Positions 31,949-41,504 of a DNA stretch of 57,376 nt are shown one piece after another. Position numbers and translations under genes: made by a program. The notes below the pieces were generated by a model, which worked only from the letters and a program-made list of their open reading frames with translations, did not search any database and had not been told where the DNA came from. The stretch comes from a bacterium (GTDB taxonomy: Bacteria; Gemmatimonadota; Gemmatimonadetes; Gemmatimonadales; Gemmatimonadaceae), in contig JAIXTI010000045.1 of assembly GCA_027484025.1 (NCBI GenBank), positions 1 to 57,376 of the forward strand, given 5' to 3'. Within the stretch, counting starts at the first letter, position 1. Every line of letters begins with the position of its first letter.

Positions 31949-32833
31949 GTGCTCGCTATCGATCTGCAGCAACTGACGAAGCGCTATGGCGCGGTCACGG
32001 CCGTCCGGGAGCTGTCGCTCCAGATCGCGCCCGGCGAAGTCGTCGCCTTCCTCGGCCCCAACGGCGCCGGCAAGACGACCACCATCGACATGATCCTCGG
32101 CCTGGCCCGCCCCGACACGGGGAGCGTGCAGGTGTATGGCGTCACGCCGGCCGAGGCGATCGCGCGCGGCGATGTGGCCGCCGTGATGCAGAGTGGCGGG
32201 CTGCTCAAAGACTTTACCGTGAGCGAAACGGTGCGCTATACCGCGTCGCTGTTCGCGACGGCGCGGCCAGCGGCAGAAGTGATGCAGCGGGCCGGTATCA
32301 CCCACATTGCCGACCGGCTGGTGGGGAAGTGTTCCGGCGGCGAGCAGCAACGGCTACGCTTTGCGATGGCGCTGCTATCCGACCCGCGGTTGCTCGTGCT
32401 CGACGAGCCGACGACCGGCATGGACGTCGAGGGACGTCGCGATTTTTGGGCGGCCATTCGCGCCGATGCGCAGCGCGGCCGTACGATTCTTTTCGCCACG
32501 CACTATCTCGACGAAGCCGATGCGTATGCCGATCGCATCGTGCTTATCCGCCAGGGCGAAATCGTGGCCGACGGGACGACGGCGCAGATCAAGGCGCTGT
32601 CGAGTGGGCGCGCCATTCGCGCATCGCTCCCCGACGCCGATCTGGCGCAACTGCGCGCGCTCCCGGGGGTGACGCACGCCGAACAGCGCGGCGACATGCT
32701 GCTGTTGCAGTGCACCGATTCGGATATCGTCGCCCGCTGGCTGCTGACCAACACGGCCGCGCGCGATCTCGAAATCACGACGCAGAATCTCGAAGCCGCC
32801 TTCGTGGCGCTCACCAGTGGAGACGCGGCATGA
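31949..32833 (+). CDS. ABC transporter ATP-binding protein (ABC-2 exporter)
   Basis: 294 aa. Walker A is FLGPNGAGKTTTIDM, the signature is KCSGGEQQRLRFAM, Walker B is LLVLDEPTTGMD and the switch is FATHYLDEAD. The C-terminal domain is DrrA/CcmA-like. The GTG at 31949 fits the start of homology (LAIDLQQLTKRYG). A TATCTTTCC motif 35 nt upstream recurs before other genes here and may be its -10 region. The permease gene overlaps by 4 nt. Confidence 0.92.
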   Translation: MLAIDLQQLTKRYGAVTAVRELSLQIAPGEVVAFLGPNGAGKTTTIDMILGLARPDTGSVQVYGVTPAEAIARGDVAAVMQSGGLLKDFTVSETVRYTASLFATARPAAEVMQRAGITHIADRLVGKCSGGEQQRLRFAMALLSDPRLLVLDEPTTGMDVEGRRDFWAAIRADAQRGRTILFATHYLDEADAYADRIVLIRQGEIVADGTTAQIKALSSGRAIRASLPDADLAQLRALPGVTHAEQRGDMLLLQCTDSDIVARWLLTNTAARDLEITTQNLEAAFVALTSGDAA

Positions 32834-33624
32834 CCACGATCAATCCGAGTATCCCCACGCCCCTCGCGCAGGAACGTCACGCGCCGCCGCTGGGCGGGTT
32901 CAACATGACGGCGGTGCTGCTCGAGCTGCGTCGCGTGCTGCGCAACCGCCGCACGCTGATGTTCATCGTCGTCTTTCCCGGTGTGTTTTTCTATCTCTTC
33001 GGCATGGCCGGCAATGCCGCGCGTCGCCCTGGGGCGCCCATGCTCGCCATGGTCATGGTGAGCATGGCGGTGTACGGGGCCATGGTCGGATGCACCAGCG
33101 GCGGCGCCGCCGTGGCGGTGGAACGCAGTCTCGGCTGGAGCCGCCAACTGCGACTCACCCCGTTGTCGCCGCTGGCATACGTGAGCATGAAAGTGCTCAC
33201 CGCCATGATGCTGGGCCTCGCCGCCATCTGCTCCACGTACACGGTGGGCGCCGTGGCCGGCGTGCATCTCACGCCATCACAGTGGCTGCTCTCGGGACTC
33301 GCCGCGTGGCTGAGTTCGTGCGTCTTCGCCGCGTTCGGGTTGTTCATGGGATTGCTCGTGCCGTCGGAGAACGTCATGCAGTTTGCGGGGCCCGCGATGG
33401 CCATCATGGCGATGTTCGGCGGGATCTTCGTCCCCGTCGCGCTCCTGCCAACCGGCATTCAGACCGTCGCGCGTTTCACTCCCATGTACGGCATTGGCGA
33501 ACTCGCACGCGCACCACTCACCGGCCAGCTCACGAGTGCGGCGGTGCTGAGCGTCGTCTGTTGGGCATGCATCTTCGGCGGGCTGGCCATGTTGCTCTTC
33601 CGGCGGGACACTCAGCGCGTATGA
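32830..33624 (+). CDS. ABC-2 type permease
   Basis: 264 aa with six membrane helices, preceded by a 25-residue cytoplasmic tail. FIVVFPGVFFYLFGM and the SLGWSRQLRLTPLSPLAYV amphipathic loop are typical of DrrB/YhhJ-type permeases that export lipids, antibiotics or polymers. ATGA overlap with the ATPase at 32830, and again ATGA overlap with the downstream glycosidase, so the three genes form one operon. Confidence 0.9.
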   Translation: MTTINPSIPTPLAQERHAPPLGGFNMTAVLLELRRVLRNRRTLMFIVVFPGVFFYLFGMAGNAARRPGAPMLAMVMVSMAVYGAMVGCTSGGAAVAVERSLGWSRQLRLTPLSPLAYVSMKVLTAMMLGLAAICSTYTVGAVAGVHLTPSQWLLSGLAAWLSSCVFAAFGLFMGLLVPSENVMQFAGPAMAIMAMFGGIFVPVALLPTGIQTVARFTPMYGIGELARAPLTGQLTSAAVLSVVCWACIFGGLAMLLFRRDTQRV

Positions 33625-34877
33625 ACCGTACCCAACCCAATCGCCTGCGTGGCACCGCCGTTGCGACACTCGCCGGGCTCACCATGTCGGCGTGCATCGG
33701 CCCCTTCGCGTCGCGCGCGAGTGCGCCGCGTCCGGTCGCGCTGGTCCTGCCGGCCGGTGTGGCGGACAGCGTACGCAGTGAGCCGCTGTCCGATGGCATG
33801 CAGTTGCATACCCTCGTCAACACGACGGCGCCGTGGCGGGCGTACGTGCTCGAAATCCCCACGCGCTGCGTGCAGGTGCAGGCCGTGAAGGGTGGCCCAA
33901 CGTCGGTCGGGCGCACGACCACCAGCGCGCTGCTCGCGTCGCTCCCCGCGGCACGTGCGCCGCTGGCCGCCATCAACGCCGACTTCTTTCTCTTCGCGCC
34001 TCCCGGCGTCCTCACCAACGCGCACATCGAAGACGGCACGGTCATCACGGGCCCCGATGTGAAGCCGGTGTTCTGGGTGGGCGATCGCGGCGCCATGGGC
34101 TTCGACACGCTGCGCACCACCGGCACACTGCAGGGTCGCGCCGGTACCCTTGCCCTGGGGGCGTGGAATCGTCCTGCCGCGCGCACGACCGGCGTTGTCG
34201 ACGGTCGCTGGGGCGCGCCGCTCGATACGCTGGTGCGCAAGCGGCTCGTCAAGCTGGTGGCACTGCCCGCAACGCCGCGACAGCGCGCCACGGGCGGTAC
34301 CGGTCCCACGTTCGCCACGCGCGCCGTGGTGCGCACCGCGCAGCCCGGCGATACGATCGCCGTCGGTGACACGCTGCTGCTGCACTACAGCACCGCCGAT
34401 CGGGCGCTGGTGGCGCAGCTGCGCGAAGGCGACACCGTGCGCATCGACCTTGCCGTGAGTGGCACTGGCGTGGAACGGCAACGCACGCGGGTGACGCAGG
34501 CGGTTGGCGGACGCCCGCTGCTGCTCGTGGACAGCATGGTGGTAAACGATGTCGAGACCGAAGGAAACGCCGGCTTCCGGGGGCTCAATCCGCGGTCGGC
34601 ACTGGGCTTCAACCGGCAGCGCGGTACGATGTGGTGGGTGGTCATCGACGGCCGCCGCCCCGGGGTCACCATGGGCACCAGCCTGCGGCAAACCGCCGAC
34701 CTGCTGCGTGCCCTTGGCGCCACCGAGGCCATGAACCTCGACGGCGGGGGGTCGAGCGCCCTCGCGGTCCGCGAGCAGGCCTCGGGGCGGGTCCGGGTGA
34801 CCAATTCGCCGTCCGACCCCACCGAGCGCGCCGTGGGGAACGCCTTGGCGGCCTACGGCACTTGCGGACGCCGGTGA
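33621..34877 (+). CDS. Phosphodiester glycosidase family protein (NAGPA domain), probable lipoprotein
   Basis: 418 aa. The N-terminus has a signal with a lipobox-like LTMSAC. The catalytic core shows the PF09992 pattern: LAAINADFFLF, GLNPRSALGFNR, WWVVIDGRRPGVTMG and AMNLDGGGSSALAV. Family members remove phosphodiester-linked GlcNAc or act on exopolysaccharide. The tie to an ABC exporter suggests that it matures or trims an exported glycan or lipid (inference). It overlaps the permease stop by 4 nt. Confidence 0.9.
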   Translation: MNRTQPNRLRGTAVATLAGLTMSACIGPFASRASAPRPVALVLPAGVADSVRSEPLSDGMQLHTLVNTTAPWRAYVLEIPTRCVQVQAVKGGPTSVGRTTTSALLASLPAARAPLAAINADFFLFAPPGVLTNAHIEDGTVITGPDVKPVFWVGDRGAMGFDTLRTTGTLQGRAGTLALGAWNRPAARTTGVVDGRWGAPLDTLVRKRLVKLVALPATPRQRATGGTGPTFATRAVVRTAQPGDTIAVGDTLLLHYSTADRALVAQLREGDTVRIDLAVSGTGVERQRTRVTQAVGGRPLLLVDSMVVNDVETEGNAGFRGLNPRSALGFNRQRGTMWWVVIDGRRPGVTMGTSLRQTADLLRALGATEAMNLDGGGSSALAVREQASGRVRVTNSPSDPTERAVGNALAAYGTCGRR

Positions 34878-35008
34878 CACCTGCCTAGGCTCCTCCAAGT
34901 GATGTAACAGGCGCGAAACAGCCGGAACGTCGCGCTCACAGCATTGGCCGGCCTCCCGTCCGCGACGGTTCGTCCCTCCGGCGGCTCCCCACCGTTTCCC
35001 CGCAGTCT

Positions 35009-35947
35009 ATGATACGCCCCCCGCGCCTTTCGCCCCGCTGCCGTGCTTTGGTGGCAATGGCGAGCGCTTTCGCGCTGGCATCTTCCGCCCCCGTCGCCGC
35101 ACAGACGCTCGACGACGGACTCATGGTCCGACCGCGGCAGATCCGGCTGAGCGTCGATTACGCCAGCGAATCGTGGAACGAGTATTGGGAAGGCGGACTC
35201 CGCCGCACCAACGAGAACGTGGGCACGGTGACCACGCAGAGCGCGATGCTCAGCCTGGGCGTCGGGGTGCACCGTCGCGTCAGTCTTTTCGCGACGCTGC
35301 CGTACATCAGTACCGGCGCGAGCGCAGGAGTCCTGAGCGGCATGCAGGGGATGCAGGACCTCACCGCCGGCATCAAGGCCCGTCTGTTCAGCGTAACGCC
35401 CACGCCGCGTACCACCCTGCGCGCCACGGCGCTCGTCGGTGGCGGGATCCCCACCACCCGCTACACGCCCGACTTCCTCCCCATGTCCATTGGATTGGGG
35501 GCGCGCCATGCGCGGGCTCGCGGTGCACTGCATCTGCAGGACCGCAGCAACTTTTTTGCTGATGTTTCGGCGGGCTATCAGTGGCGCAGCAACGTCTCGC
35601 TCGATCGTCCCGCGTATTTCACCAACGGCACGCTCGTGTCGAGCAATCAGGTGGCCATGCCCGACGTGCGCGACGCGATGTTTGCGGTTGGCTATCAGGA
35701 CGCGCGCTGGTGCATTCCGCTCGCCTTCGTGCAGCAACGCACACTGGGCGGTGGCGATATTCGCCGACAGGACATGCCGTTCATCTCGAACCGCATGAAC
35801 TTTTCGCGCGTGCAGGCGCACGTGATGTACACGATGTCGTCGCTCCCGCTCATTCTGAACGGTGGCGCCATGACCACACTCGCCGGACGCAACGTGGGCA
35901 AGTCCACGATGGTCACCGGCGGCGTGACGTACCTGCTTCGTCGTTGA
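35009..35947 (+). CDS. Outer-membrane beta-barrel protein (MetA/phenol-degradation type)
   Basis: 312 aa with a signal peptide (cleavage near VAAQ). Amphipathic strands repeat through the chain (QIRLSVDYASESWNEYWEGG, VGVHRRVSLFATLPYIS, TTLRATALVGGGIPTTRY), ending in a YLLRR terminus. The pattern fits a transporter-type barrel of the PF13557 group. The haloperoxidase-like lipoprotein gene overlaps its stop by one base (TGATG), so the two are coupled. Confidence 0.75.
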   Translation: MIRPPRLSPRCRALVAMASAFALASSAPVAAQTLDDGLMVRPRQIRLSVDYASESWNEYWEGGLRRTNENVGTVTTQSAMLSLGVGVHRRVSLFATLPYISTGASAGVLSGMQGMQDLTAGIKARLFSVTPTPRTTLRATALVGGGIPTTRYTPDFLPMSIGLGARHARARGALHLQDRSNFFADVSAGYQWRSNVSLDRPAYFTNGTLVSSNQVAMPDVRDAMFAVGYQDARWCIPLAFVQQRTLGGGDIRRQDMPFISNRMNFSRVQAHVMYTMSSLPLILNGGAMTTLAGRNVGKSTMVTGGVTYLLRR

Positions 35948-37539
35948 TGCTCATGCAGACGCACTGGATTACCCGTTCATTCGTTGGAGTCGTGTCGTTC
36001 CGTCGCGCGCGCGTCTTGTTGGTCGCCGCTGCCGTCACCACGCAGATGAGTTGCGATCGTACCGTGCAGCCCACCGAAGCGCTGCCCCTGCTGTCGCCCG
36101 CCAGCACCGATGCGACGGCGGGTACGTGGCGTATGCTGGTGCTTACCAGTGCCGACCAGATAGCGGTGCCCGCGCCAGCGGCCGTCACGAGCGACGCGTA
36201 TCGCGCCGAACTCGCGGCCATGAAGAGTGCGCAGTCGAACATGACGAATGCGCAGCGCGCCGCCACGACATATTGGAGCGCCGGCGGCGTGCTGCGCTGG
36301 AACGAAGTCATGCGCGCACTCGTCGCCCGCTTCAACCTGCCGCCGGCACCCAAGGCCGATGGTACGTATCCGGTGCCCGACCCCGAGAATCCGTTCGCCG
36401 ATCCCGCCTATCCATTTGCCAACCCACCGTACGCCGCGCGCTCGTACGCGTATGTCGCCGTGGCTCAATACGAGGCGCTCAAGGCCGCGTGGTTCTGGAA
36501 GTACCGCTACAACCGCCCCGCGCCAGCGATTACCGATGGCGCCGTGCGCACGACGGTGGCGCCCACCGAACTGCCGTCTTATCCGTCCGAAGAAGCCGTG
36601 CTCTCCGGCGTCACCGCTGAGATGCTCAAGAATCTCTTTCCGGGTGCCGTCGAGGAGATCACGCGACGTGCCGCCGAGCAGCGCGAAGCGGCGCTGTTGA
36701 GCGGTCGCGCTACCGCGAGTGACATTGCGGCGGGGCTCGCCCTCGGGAAGGCCGTCGCCGCCGTGGTGCTCGCGCGGGCGGCCAACGACGGCATTCGCAG
36801 TGCCGCCGGCAGCACGGCCCTCTGGCAGGGAATGGCCAACGCCGTCCGCGCTCAGGGGGAGATCGCGTGGGAGAGTCAGGAGTCGCCCAAGCGTCCGCCC
36901 ATGCTCCCCAACTTCGGCCGCGTGGCCGCGTGGACGCTGACACCGGCGCAGCAGGAAGCGCTCACGCCGCCGCCGCCGCCGAGCACCAGTTCTGCGCAAA
37001 TGCAGGAGGAACTCGCCACGGTCAAGCGCGCCGTGCAGAACCTCACACGCGAGCAGATGGCGATCGCGTACAAGTGGAACGACGGTGCGGGCACGTACAC
37101 GCCGCCGGGCCACTGGAACGACATCGCCGCCGAGTTCATCGCGGAAGCGCGGCAGAGTGAAGTGCGTGCGGCGCGGACATTGGCACTGCTCAACATGGCC
37201 ATGCACGACGCCGGCGTGGCCTGCTGGGACACCAAGTTCAAGTACTACAACCCGCGGCCGGCGCAGCTCGATCCGTCCATCAAGACGGTCATTGGGCTTC
37301 CCAATTTCCCAGCGTATCCGTCGGGACATAGCACGTTCTCGGCGGCCGCGGCCACCGTGCTCAGCTCCATCTTCCCGGCGCAGAGCGCCCAGTTCACGCA
37401 GTGGGCCAACGAAGCGGGCATCTCACGTCTGTATGGCGGGATTCACTACCCGAGCGACATCAGCGGCGGCAAGGCCCACGGCAACGCCATCGGCCAGCGC
37501 GTGGTGTCGGTGTCGCAGGGCGACGGAGCGCAGAGATAG
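35947..37539 (+). CDS. Vanadium-dependent haloperoxidase / PAP2-type phosphatase, lipoprotein
   Basis: 530 aa with a lipoprotein signal (VAAAVTTQMSC). The three phosphate/vanadate-binding motifs are complete: KFKYYNPRPAQLDP, AYPSGHSTFSAAAA and SRLYGGIHYPSDISGG. The N-terminal half is helical and rich in Ala, as in bacterial haloperoxidase-like PAP2 proteins. Whether it halogenates or dephosphorylates cannot be decided from the motifs alone. It is anchored outside the inner membrane and co-expressed with the upstream barrel. Confidence 0.88.
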   Translation: MLMQTHWITRSFVGVVSFRRARVLLVAAAVTTQMSCDRTVQPTEALPLLSPASTDATAGTWRMLVLTSADQIAVPAPAAVTSDAYRAELAAMKSAQSNMTNAQRAATTYWSAGGVLRWNEVMRALVARFNLPPAPKADGTYPVPDPENPFADPAYPFANPPYAARSYAYVAVAQYEALKAAWFWKYRYNRPAPAITDGAVRTTVAPTELPSYPSEEAVLSGVTAEMLKNLFPGAVEEITRRAAEQREAALLSGRATASDIAAGLALGKAVAAVVLARAANDGIRSAAGSTALWQGMANAVRAQGEIAWESQESPKRPPMLPNFGRVAAWTLTPAQQEALTPPPPPSTSSAQMQEELATVKRAVQNLTREQMAIAYKWNDGAGTYTPPGHWNDIAAEFIAEARQSEVRAARTLALLNMAMHDAGVACWDTKFKYYNPRPAQLDPSIKTVIGLPNFPAYPSGHSTFSAAAATVLSSIFPAQSAQFTQWANEAGISRLYGGIHYPSDISGGKAHGNAIGQRVVSVSQGDGAQR

Positions 37540-37579
37540 CCCGGCGATTGTGAGCCTGCGCGCCCGCCGTCTGGTGTTG

Positions 37580-37653
37580 CTGCCGTCCGCCGTCTCGGCG
37601 CGATGCCGCGGCATCGCGCCGAGAGTGGCAGACTGCAGGGTTCTAGACGGCAG
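37580..37653. repeat. REP-like palindromic element E, copy 2
   Basis: A 74-bp element with a perfect 30-bp palindrome (CTCGGCGCGATGCCG and its complement) inside outer arms CTGCCGTC/GACGGCAG. It pairs with copy 1 at 26410-26482. It lies between the convergent ends of the haloperoxidase gene and the suf operon, where it could stop transcription from both sides. Confidence 0.87.
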
Positions 37654-37676
37654 AAACGGAGGCGCAGCGTAACCAA

Positions 37677-38111
37677 CTACCGCCCCAGCGCCTCCCGCAG
37701 CGCCGCCCACGGCATGCGCGCGCATCCATGTCGGCCGGCGAAGGGCGCGACGCCGAGTAGCGGCTCCAAGGCCGCGGGCAGGGTCACCTCGTTGCCGGTC
37801 AGCATGCGCTCGATCTGATCCACCAGTGCGAGTGCCGCCGCCGCGGAGTGTCCGACCGTGGCATCGGTCATCATGCTCGCCGAGGCCGTGGCAATCGAAC
37901 AGCCCCGCCCCGTGAACGACACATCCACGAGTTCGTCGCCGTCGAGCCGGACCATGACGCGAATTTCGTCGCCGCACACCGGGTTCTTGTGCGCGGCACT
38001 CGCGGTGGCATCGCCCATGTCGCGCCGGTTGTGCGGCGCGCGATGGTGCGCGAGCAGCGCCTCCTGATACATGGCGGCCATCGAGGCCGCGCTGGCCTTC
38101 CCGCCGCTCAT
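37677..38111 (-). CDS. SufU-like iron-sulfur scaffold, second paralogue
   Basis: 144 aa. The three zinc/Fe-S cysteines and the Asp are kept: NPVCGDE, FTGRGCSIATASAS and RHGCARMPW. It is clearly diverged from the SufU encoded at 39729-40181. In SufU systems the protein accepts sulfur from SufS through its zinc site. Having two copies at one locus suggests a split of roles (transfer versus scaffold), but this is inference. It is the last gene of the suf operon, 10 nt after sufS. Confidence 0.87.
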   Translation of the reverse strand: MSGGKASAASMAAMYQEALLAHHRAPHNRRDMGDATASAAHKNPVCGDEIRVMVRLDGDELVDVSFTGRGCSIATASASMMTDATVGHSAAAALALVDQIERMLTGNEVTLPAALEPLLGVAPFAGRHGCARMPWAALREALGR

Positions 38112-38121
38112 GGCAACACGC

Positions 38122-39345
38122 TCAATCGACGGCGGCGAAGATCTGCTGTGCGGCGGTGAGTGCCCCCACCAGCGCGTCCACGTCGCTCCCGTCGCTGTAC
38201 ACGTAGAAACTCGCGCGCGCCGTCGCACTCACGCCAAGGCGCCGCATGAGCGGCTGCGCGCAGTGGTGACCGGCGCGAATGCACACGCCATGCTGATCGA
38301 GAATGGTGGCGAGATCGTGCGGGTGGACATCGGCGAGCGAGAAGCTCAGCACACCGCTACGCTGCGACGGCGGCGGACCATACACCGTGACGCCGGGCAG
38401 CGCGCGCACCTTCGACTCGGCCTGCTCCAATAGTGCGACTTCGTGTGCGCGCACATTGGCCATGCCGAGCCCCTCGAGATAGCGTACGGCCGCCGCGAGC
38501 CCGATGGCGTCGGCCGCGTTGGGCGTACCCGCTTCGAACTTGTGCGGCAACACGTTCCACGTGCAGTCGAAATCGTGCACCCACTCGATCATGTCACCAC
38601 CGAACTGGTACGGTGGCATCTTCTCGAGAAGGGCGCGACGGCCCACGAGACACCCAATGCCCATGGGGCCCAGCAGCTTGTGACCGCTGAAGGCATAGAA
38701 GTCGATGTCGAGCGCGTCGAAGTTGACGGGCAGGTGCGGCACCGCCTGCGCGCCGTCCACCACGATGACCGCCGCCGAGCGTGCACGAATGAGATGTACC
38801 ACCTCGGCCAGCGGCGTGATGGCCCCGACGGCATTCGACACGTGCGTGATGGCCACGAGCTTGGTGCGCGTGTTGACCACATCACGCAGCATATCCAGAT
38901 CGATCGTCTGCTGCGCCGTCAGCTCGACAATGCGCAGCGTGGCGCCGGTCGCGAGTGCGAGCTGCTGCCACGGAACGAAGTTGGCGTGATGCTCGAGGGC
39001 CGTAATGACGATCTCGTCGCCCGCGTGCACGTTGGCGCGTCCCCAGCTCGACGCGATGAGATTCATCGCCTCGGTGGTCCCGCGCGTGAAGAGCACGCAG
39101 TCGCTGTCGGCCGCTCCGACGAACCGCGCAATGGTGCTGCGTGCGTCGTGGTAGAGATCGGTCGCTTTGGCGCTCAGCGCATACGCTCCCCGGTGCGGAT
39201 TGGCGTTCGCCGTCTCGTAGAAATCCCGAATGGCGTTGAGCACGGCCGCCGGTTTCTGCGACGTGGCCGCAGAATCGAGATAGTGCAGCGCCGGGTTGGC
39301 CGCGAGCAGCGGGAAATCGGCGCGAGGGGCGAGGCTGTTGAGCAT
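38122..39345 (-). CDS. sufS: Cysteine desulfurase SufS
   Basis: 407 aa, the normal length for group II enzymes. PLP-binding Lys lies in FYAFSGHKLLGPMG, the aspartate pair region in VIVVDGAQAVPHL, and active-site Cys in RAGHHCAQPLMRRLG. The enzyme moves sulfur from cysteine to SufU. It follows the Rieske gene by 15 nt. Confidence 0.95.
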   Translation of the reverse strand: MLNSLAPRADFPLLAANPALHYLDSAATSQKPAAVLNAIRDFYETANANPHRGAYALSAKATDLYHDARSTIARFVGAADSDCVLFTRGTTEAMNLIASSWGRANVHAGDEIVITALEHHANFVPWQQLALATGATLRIVELTAQQTIDLDMLRDVVNTRTKLVAITHVSNAVGAITPLAEVVHLIRARSAAVIVVDGAQAVPHLPVNFDALDIDFYAFSGHKLLGPMGIGCLVGRRALLEKMPPYQFGGDMIEWVHDFDCTWNVLPHKFEAGTPNAADAIGLAAAVRYLEGLGMANVRAHEVALLEQAESKVRALPGVTVYGPPPSQRSGVLSFSLADVHPHDLATILDQHGVCIRAGHHCAQPLMRRLGVSATARASFYVYSDGSDVDALVGALTAAQQIFAAVD

Positions 39346-39360
39346 GATTCGTCTACCTGA

Positions 39361-39732
39361 TCAGTTGGCTGTGTCAGCGTTGGGAGCAGTCACCGGCCCC
39401 ACCAACACCACGCCGTTCACCTGCATCACCGGGTACGTCGCGATCGCGTCGCCCTCGGCCGGTCCCTGTGTGCACTGTCCCGTTCGCAGATCGAAGCGCG
39501 CACCGTGCCACGGGCACTCGAGACAGCCGGCCACGACGTCGCCGCCCGAGAGCGGGAAGTCGCGGTGCGGACAGCGGTCCTCGAGAGCGTACACCTCGTC
39601 GTGCATGCGCACCAGACAGATGCGACGGCCGTCGACGAGCGTAACCGCAAGCGGGAAATCGGTGGGCACCTCATCGGCACGGGCCACACGTTCCCAGGTG
39701 CCGGCGGACGTGGATCCCGTGTCGCGGCTCAC
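39361..39732 (-). CDS. Rieske [2Fe-2S] ferredoxin-type protein
   Basis: 123 aa. The cluster ligands are CPHRDFPLSG and CLECPWHGARFD, in a soluble Rieske fold like NirD or dioxygenase ferredoxins. Start GTG 39732 overlaps the stop of sufU (GTGA). Rieske proteins appear in suf operons of several phyla, perhaps as electron donors to cluster assembly or as a built-in cluster acceptor. Confidence 0.9.
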   Translation of the reverse strand: MSRDTGSTSAGTWERVARADEVPTDFPLAVTLVDGRRICLVRMHDEVYALEDRCPHRDFPLSGGDVVAGCLECPWHGARFDLRTGQCTQGPAEGDAIATYPVMQVNGVVLVGPVTAPNADTAN

Positions 39733-40181
39733 TCGGTACTGACCGGTGCGATGACGCTCTCGCTGTCGAGCGCCGCTTTGAGCGTATGCCACGACAACGA
39801 GGCACACTTGACCCGGACGGGGAAGCGTGACACGCCGCTGAAGACCACGAGCTGGCCGAGATCCTTGCCGCCGTCGGCGTCCTGCCCCAGCACGAGCGCA
39901 TGGAAGCGGGTGAACAGCGCTTCCGCTTCCGCGCGCGTCTTGCCCTTCACGGCGGCGGTCATGAGCGAGGCCGACGCCTTGGAGATGGCGCAGCCATGCC
40001 CCGTGAACTTCACGTCGGCAATGACCTCGTTCTCGACCACGAGCGACACATGGACTTCATCGCCGCACAGCGGGTTCTTGCCGTCAGCCTGCCGATTCGC
40101 CCCCGCCAGCTCGCCAAAATTGCGCGGCTTGCGGTTGTGATCGAGAATGACGGATTGGTAGAGCTCTTGGAGGTCGGTCAT
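39729..40181 (-). CDS. sufU: SufU sulfur-transfer / scaffold protein, canonical copy
   Basis: 150 aa. Key residues are in KNPLCGDEVHV, FTGHGCAISKASAS and VRVKCASLSWHTL, with the SufU-specific insertion (about 18 residues, GQDADGGKDLGQLVVF) before the last Cys. It activates SufS by accepting persulfide sulfur on zinc-bound Cys. It sits 12 nt after sufD. Confidence 0.93.
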   Translation of the reverse strand: MTDLQELYQSVILDHNRKPRNFGELAGANRQADGKNPLCGDEVHVSLVVENEVIADVKFTGHGCAISKASASLMTAAVKGKTRAEAEALFTRFHALVLGQDADGGKDLGQLVVFSGVSRFPVRVKCASLSWHTLKAALDSESVIAPVSTE

Positions 40182-40193
40182 GGTGTTCCCAAC

Positions 40194-41504
40194 TCAGTGG
40201 TGCGCGCTCCCAGTAAACCGCTCCACCGTCAGCGTTTCGAGCGCTTCGACGATCAGGGGGTTGTCGATCGTTTCCAGCACATCGGCAGCGAACGCGTACA
40301 TGAGGAGCTGCTTGGCGAGCGTCTTGCCCACGCCACGGCTCTTGAGATAGAAGAGCGACGTCTCGTCCATGCGGCCCACAGTGGCGCCGTGCGTGCACTT
40401 CACGTCATCCGCAAAGATCTCGAGCTGCGGCTTCGTGTCGATCTGCGCCTTTTCGGACAGCAGCAGTGTGTGATTGGTCTGCTTGCCGTCGGTCTTCTGC
40501 GCTTCGGGGTGCACGTACACCTTGCCGTTGAACACACCGTGCGCGCTGTCGTCGATGAGGCCTTTGTACGCCTCACGGCTGAAGCAGTTTTCCTTCACGT
40601 GCTCCACGCGCGTCTGATGATCGCCGTGCTGTTCGCCGTCGAGCATGTACAGCCCGTTGATCGTGCAGCCGCAGCCTTCCCCGTCGAGCACCGTATACAC
40701 GTTGCTGCGCGACAGGCTCGCGCCCGTCTGGAACGTGAAGGTGAGGAAATGGCTGTCGCGCCCCTGATGCGCTTCGACCGTCCCAACGTGGTTGGCCGCA
40801 CGCGACTCGCGCTGCACACGAATGATCTGCAGCGTGGCACCGTCCTCGACGAACGCTTCGACCACGGCATTCGTGAAGTACGGGACATCGGCAAGGCTCA
40901 CGTAGCTCTCGACCACCGACGCTTTCGCATGCCGCTCGGCCACCATGACGTGGCGCGGATGGCTCATGACGTTGGCGCCGCGCTCATCCATGACGTGCAG
41001 GATGTGCACGGGATGCTCGATCACCATTTCCTTGGCGATGTGGATGAGCGTCCCTTCGCCGGCGAACGCCGCGTTGAGCGCGGTGAAGCCGTCACGCGTG
41101 GCCGGCGCAATCGTGCCGAGGTACTTGCTCAGCAGCTCCGGCTCCTGCACTGACGCTGTCGCCATGTCGAGCACGCGGATGCCCGCGGGCAGCGTGTGCA
41201 GCGTGGAGAGTGACGGCGCAAAGCGGCCGTTGACGAACACCACGAGCGGCCAGTCGGCACCGAACGTGAACGGCGCCAGCAGCTCGGGGTTCAGCGACTC
41301 GGCGGCGCGGTCGATGGCCGGCGTGTACTGCGCCGACGCGATCGAGGACACGCTGGTGTAATGCCAGTCTTCGTTGCGGGTCGTGGGGAAGCCGAGCGCC
41401 TGAAACGACGTGCTCCCCGCGGCGCGCAGCGTCTTGAGTGCGTCCGGCGCATCGGCGACGGACGACGTCACCGCCTGCTCGGCGAAACGGAGGCCCGTGG
41501 TCAC
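40194..41504 (-). CDS. sufD: SufD, Fe-S assembly protein
   Basis: 436 aa. SufB/D beta-helix core with HPVHILHVMDERG, VESYVSLADVPYF, INGLYMLDGEQHGDHQTR and the C-terminal TVGRMDETSLFYLKSRG helix pair. SufD partners SufB and SufC in the scaffold complex that builds [Fe-S] clusters and helps acquire iron. The stop of sufC overlaps its start by 4 nt. Confidence 0.94.
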   Translation of the reverse strand: MTTGLRFAEQAVTSSVADAPDALKTLRAAGSTSFQALGFPTTRNEDWHYTSVSSIASAQYTPAIDRAAESLNPELLAPFTFGADWPLVVFVNGRFAPSLSTLHTLPAGIRVLDMATASVQEPELLSKYLGTIAPATRDGFTALNAAFAGEGTLIHIAKEMVIEHPVHILHVMDERGANVMSHPRHVMVAERHAKASVVESYVSLADVPYFTNAVVEAFVEDGATLQIIRVQRESRAANHVGTVEAHQGRDSHFLTFTFQTGASLSRSNVYTVLDGEGCGCTINGLYMLDGEQHGDHQTRVEHVKENCFSREAYKGLIDDSAHGVFNGKVYVHPEAQKTDGKQTNHTLLLSEKAQIDTKPQLEIFADDVKCTHGATVGRMDETSLFYLKSRGVGKTLAKQLLMYAFAADVLETIDNPLIVEALETLTVERFTGSAHH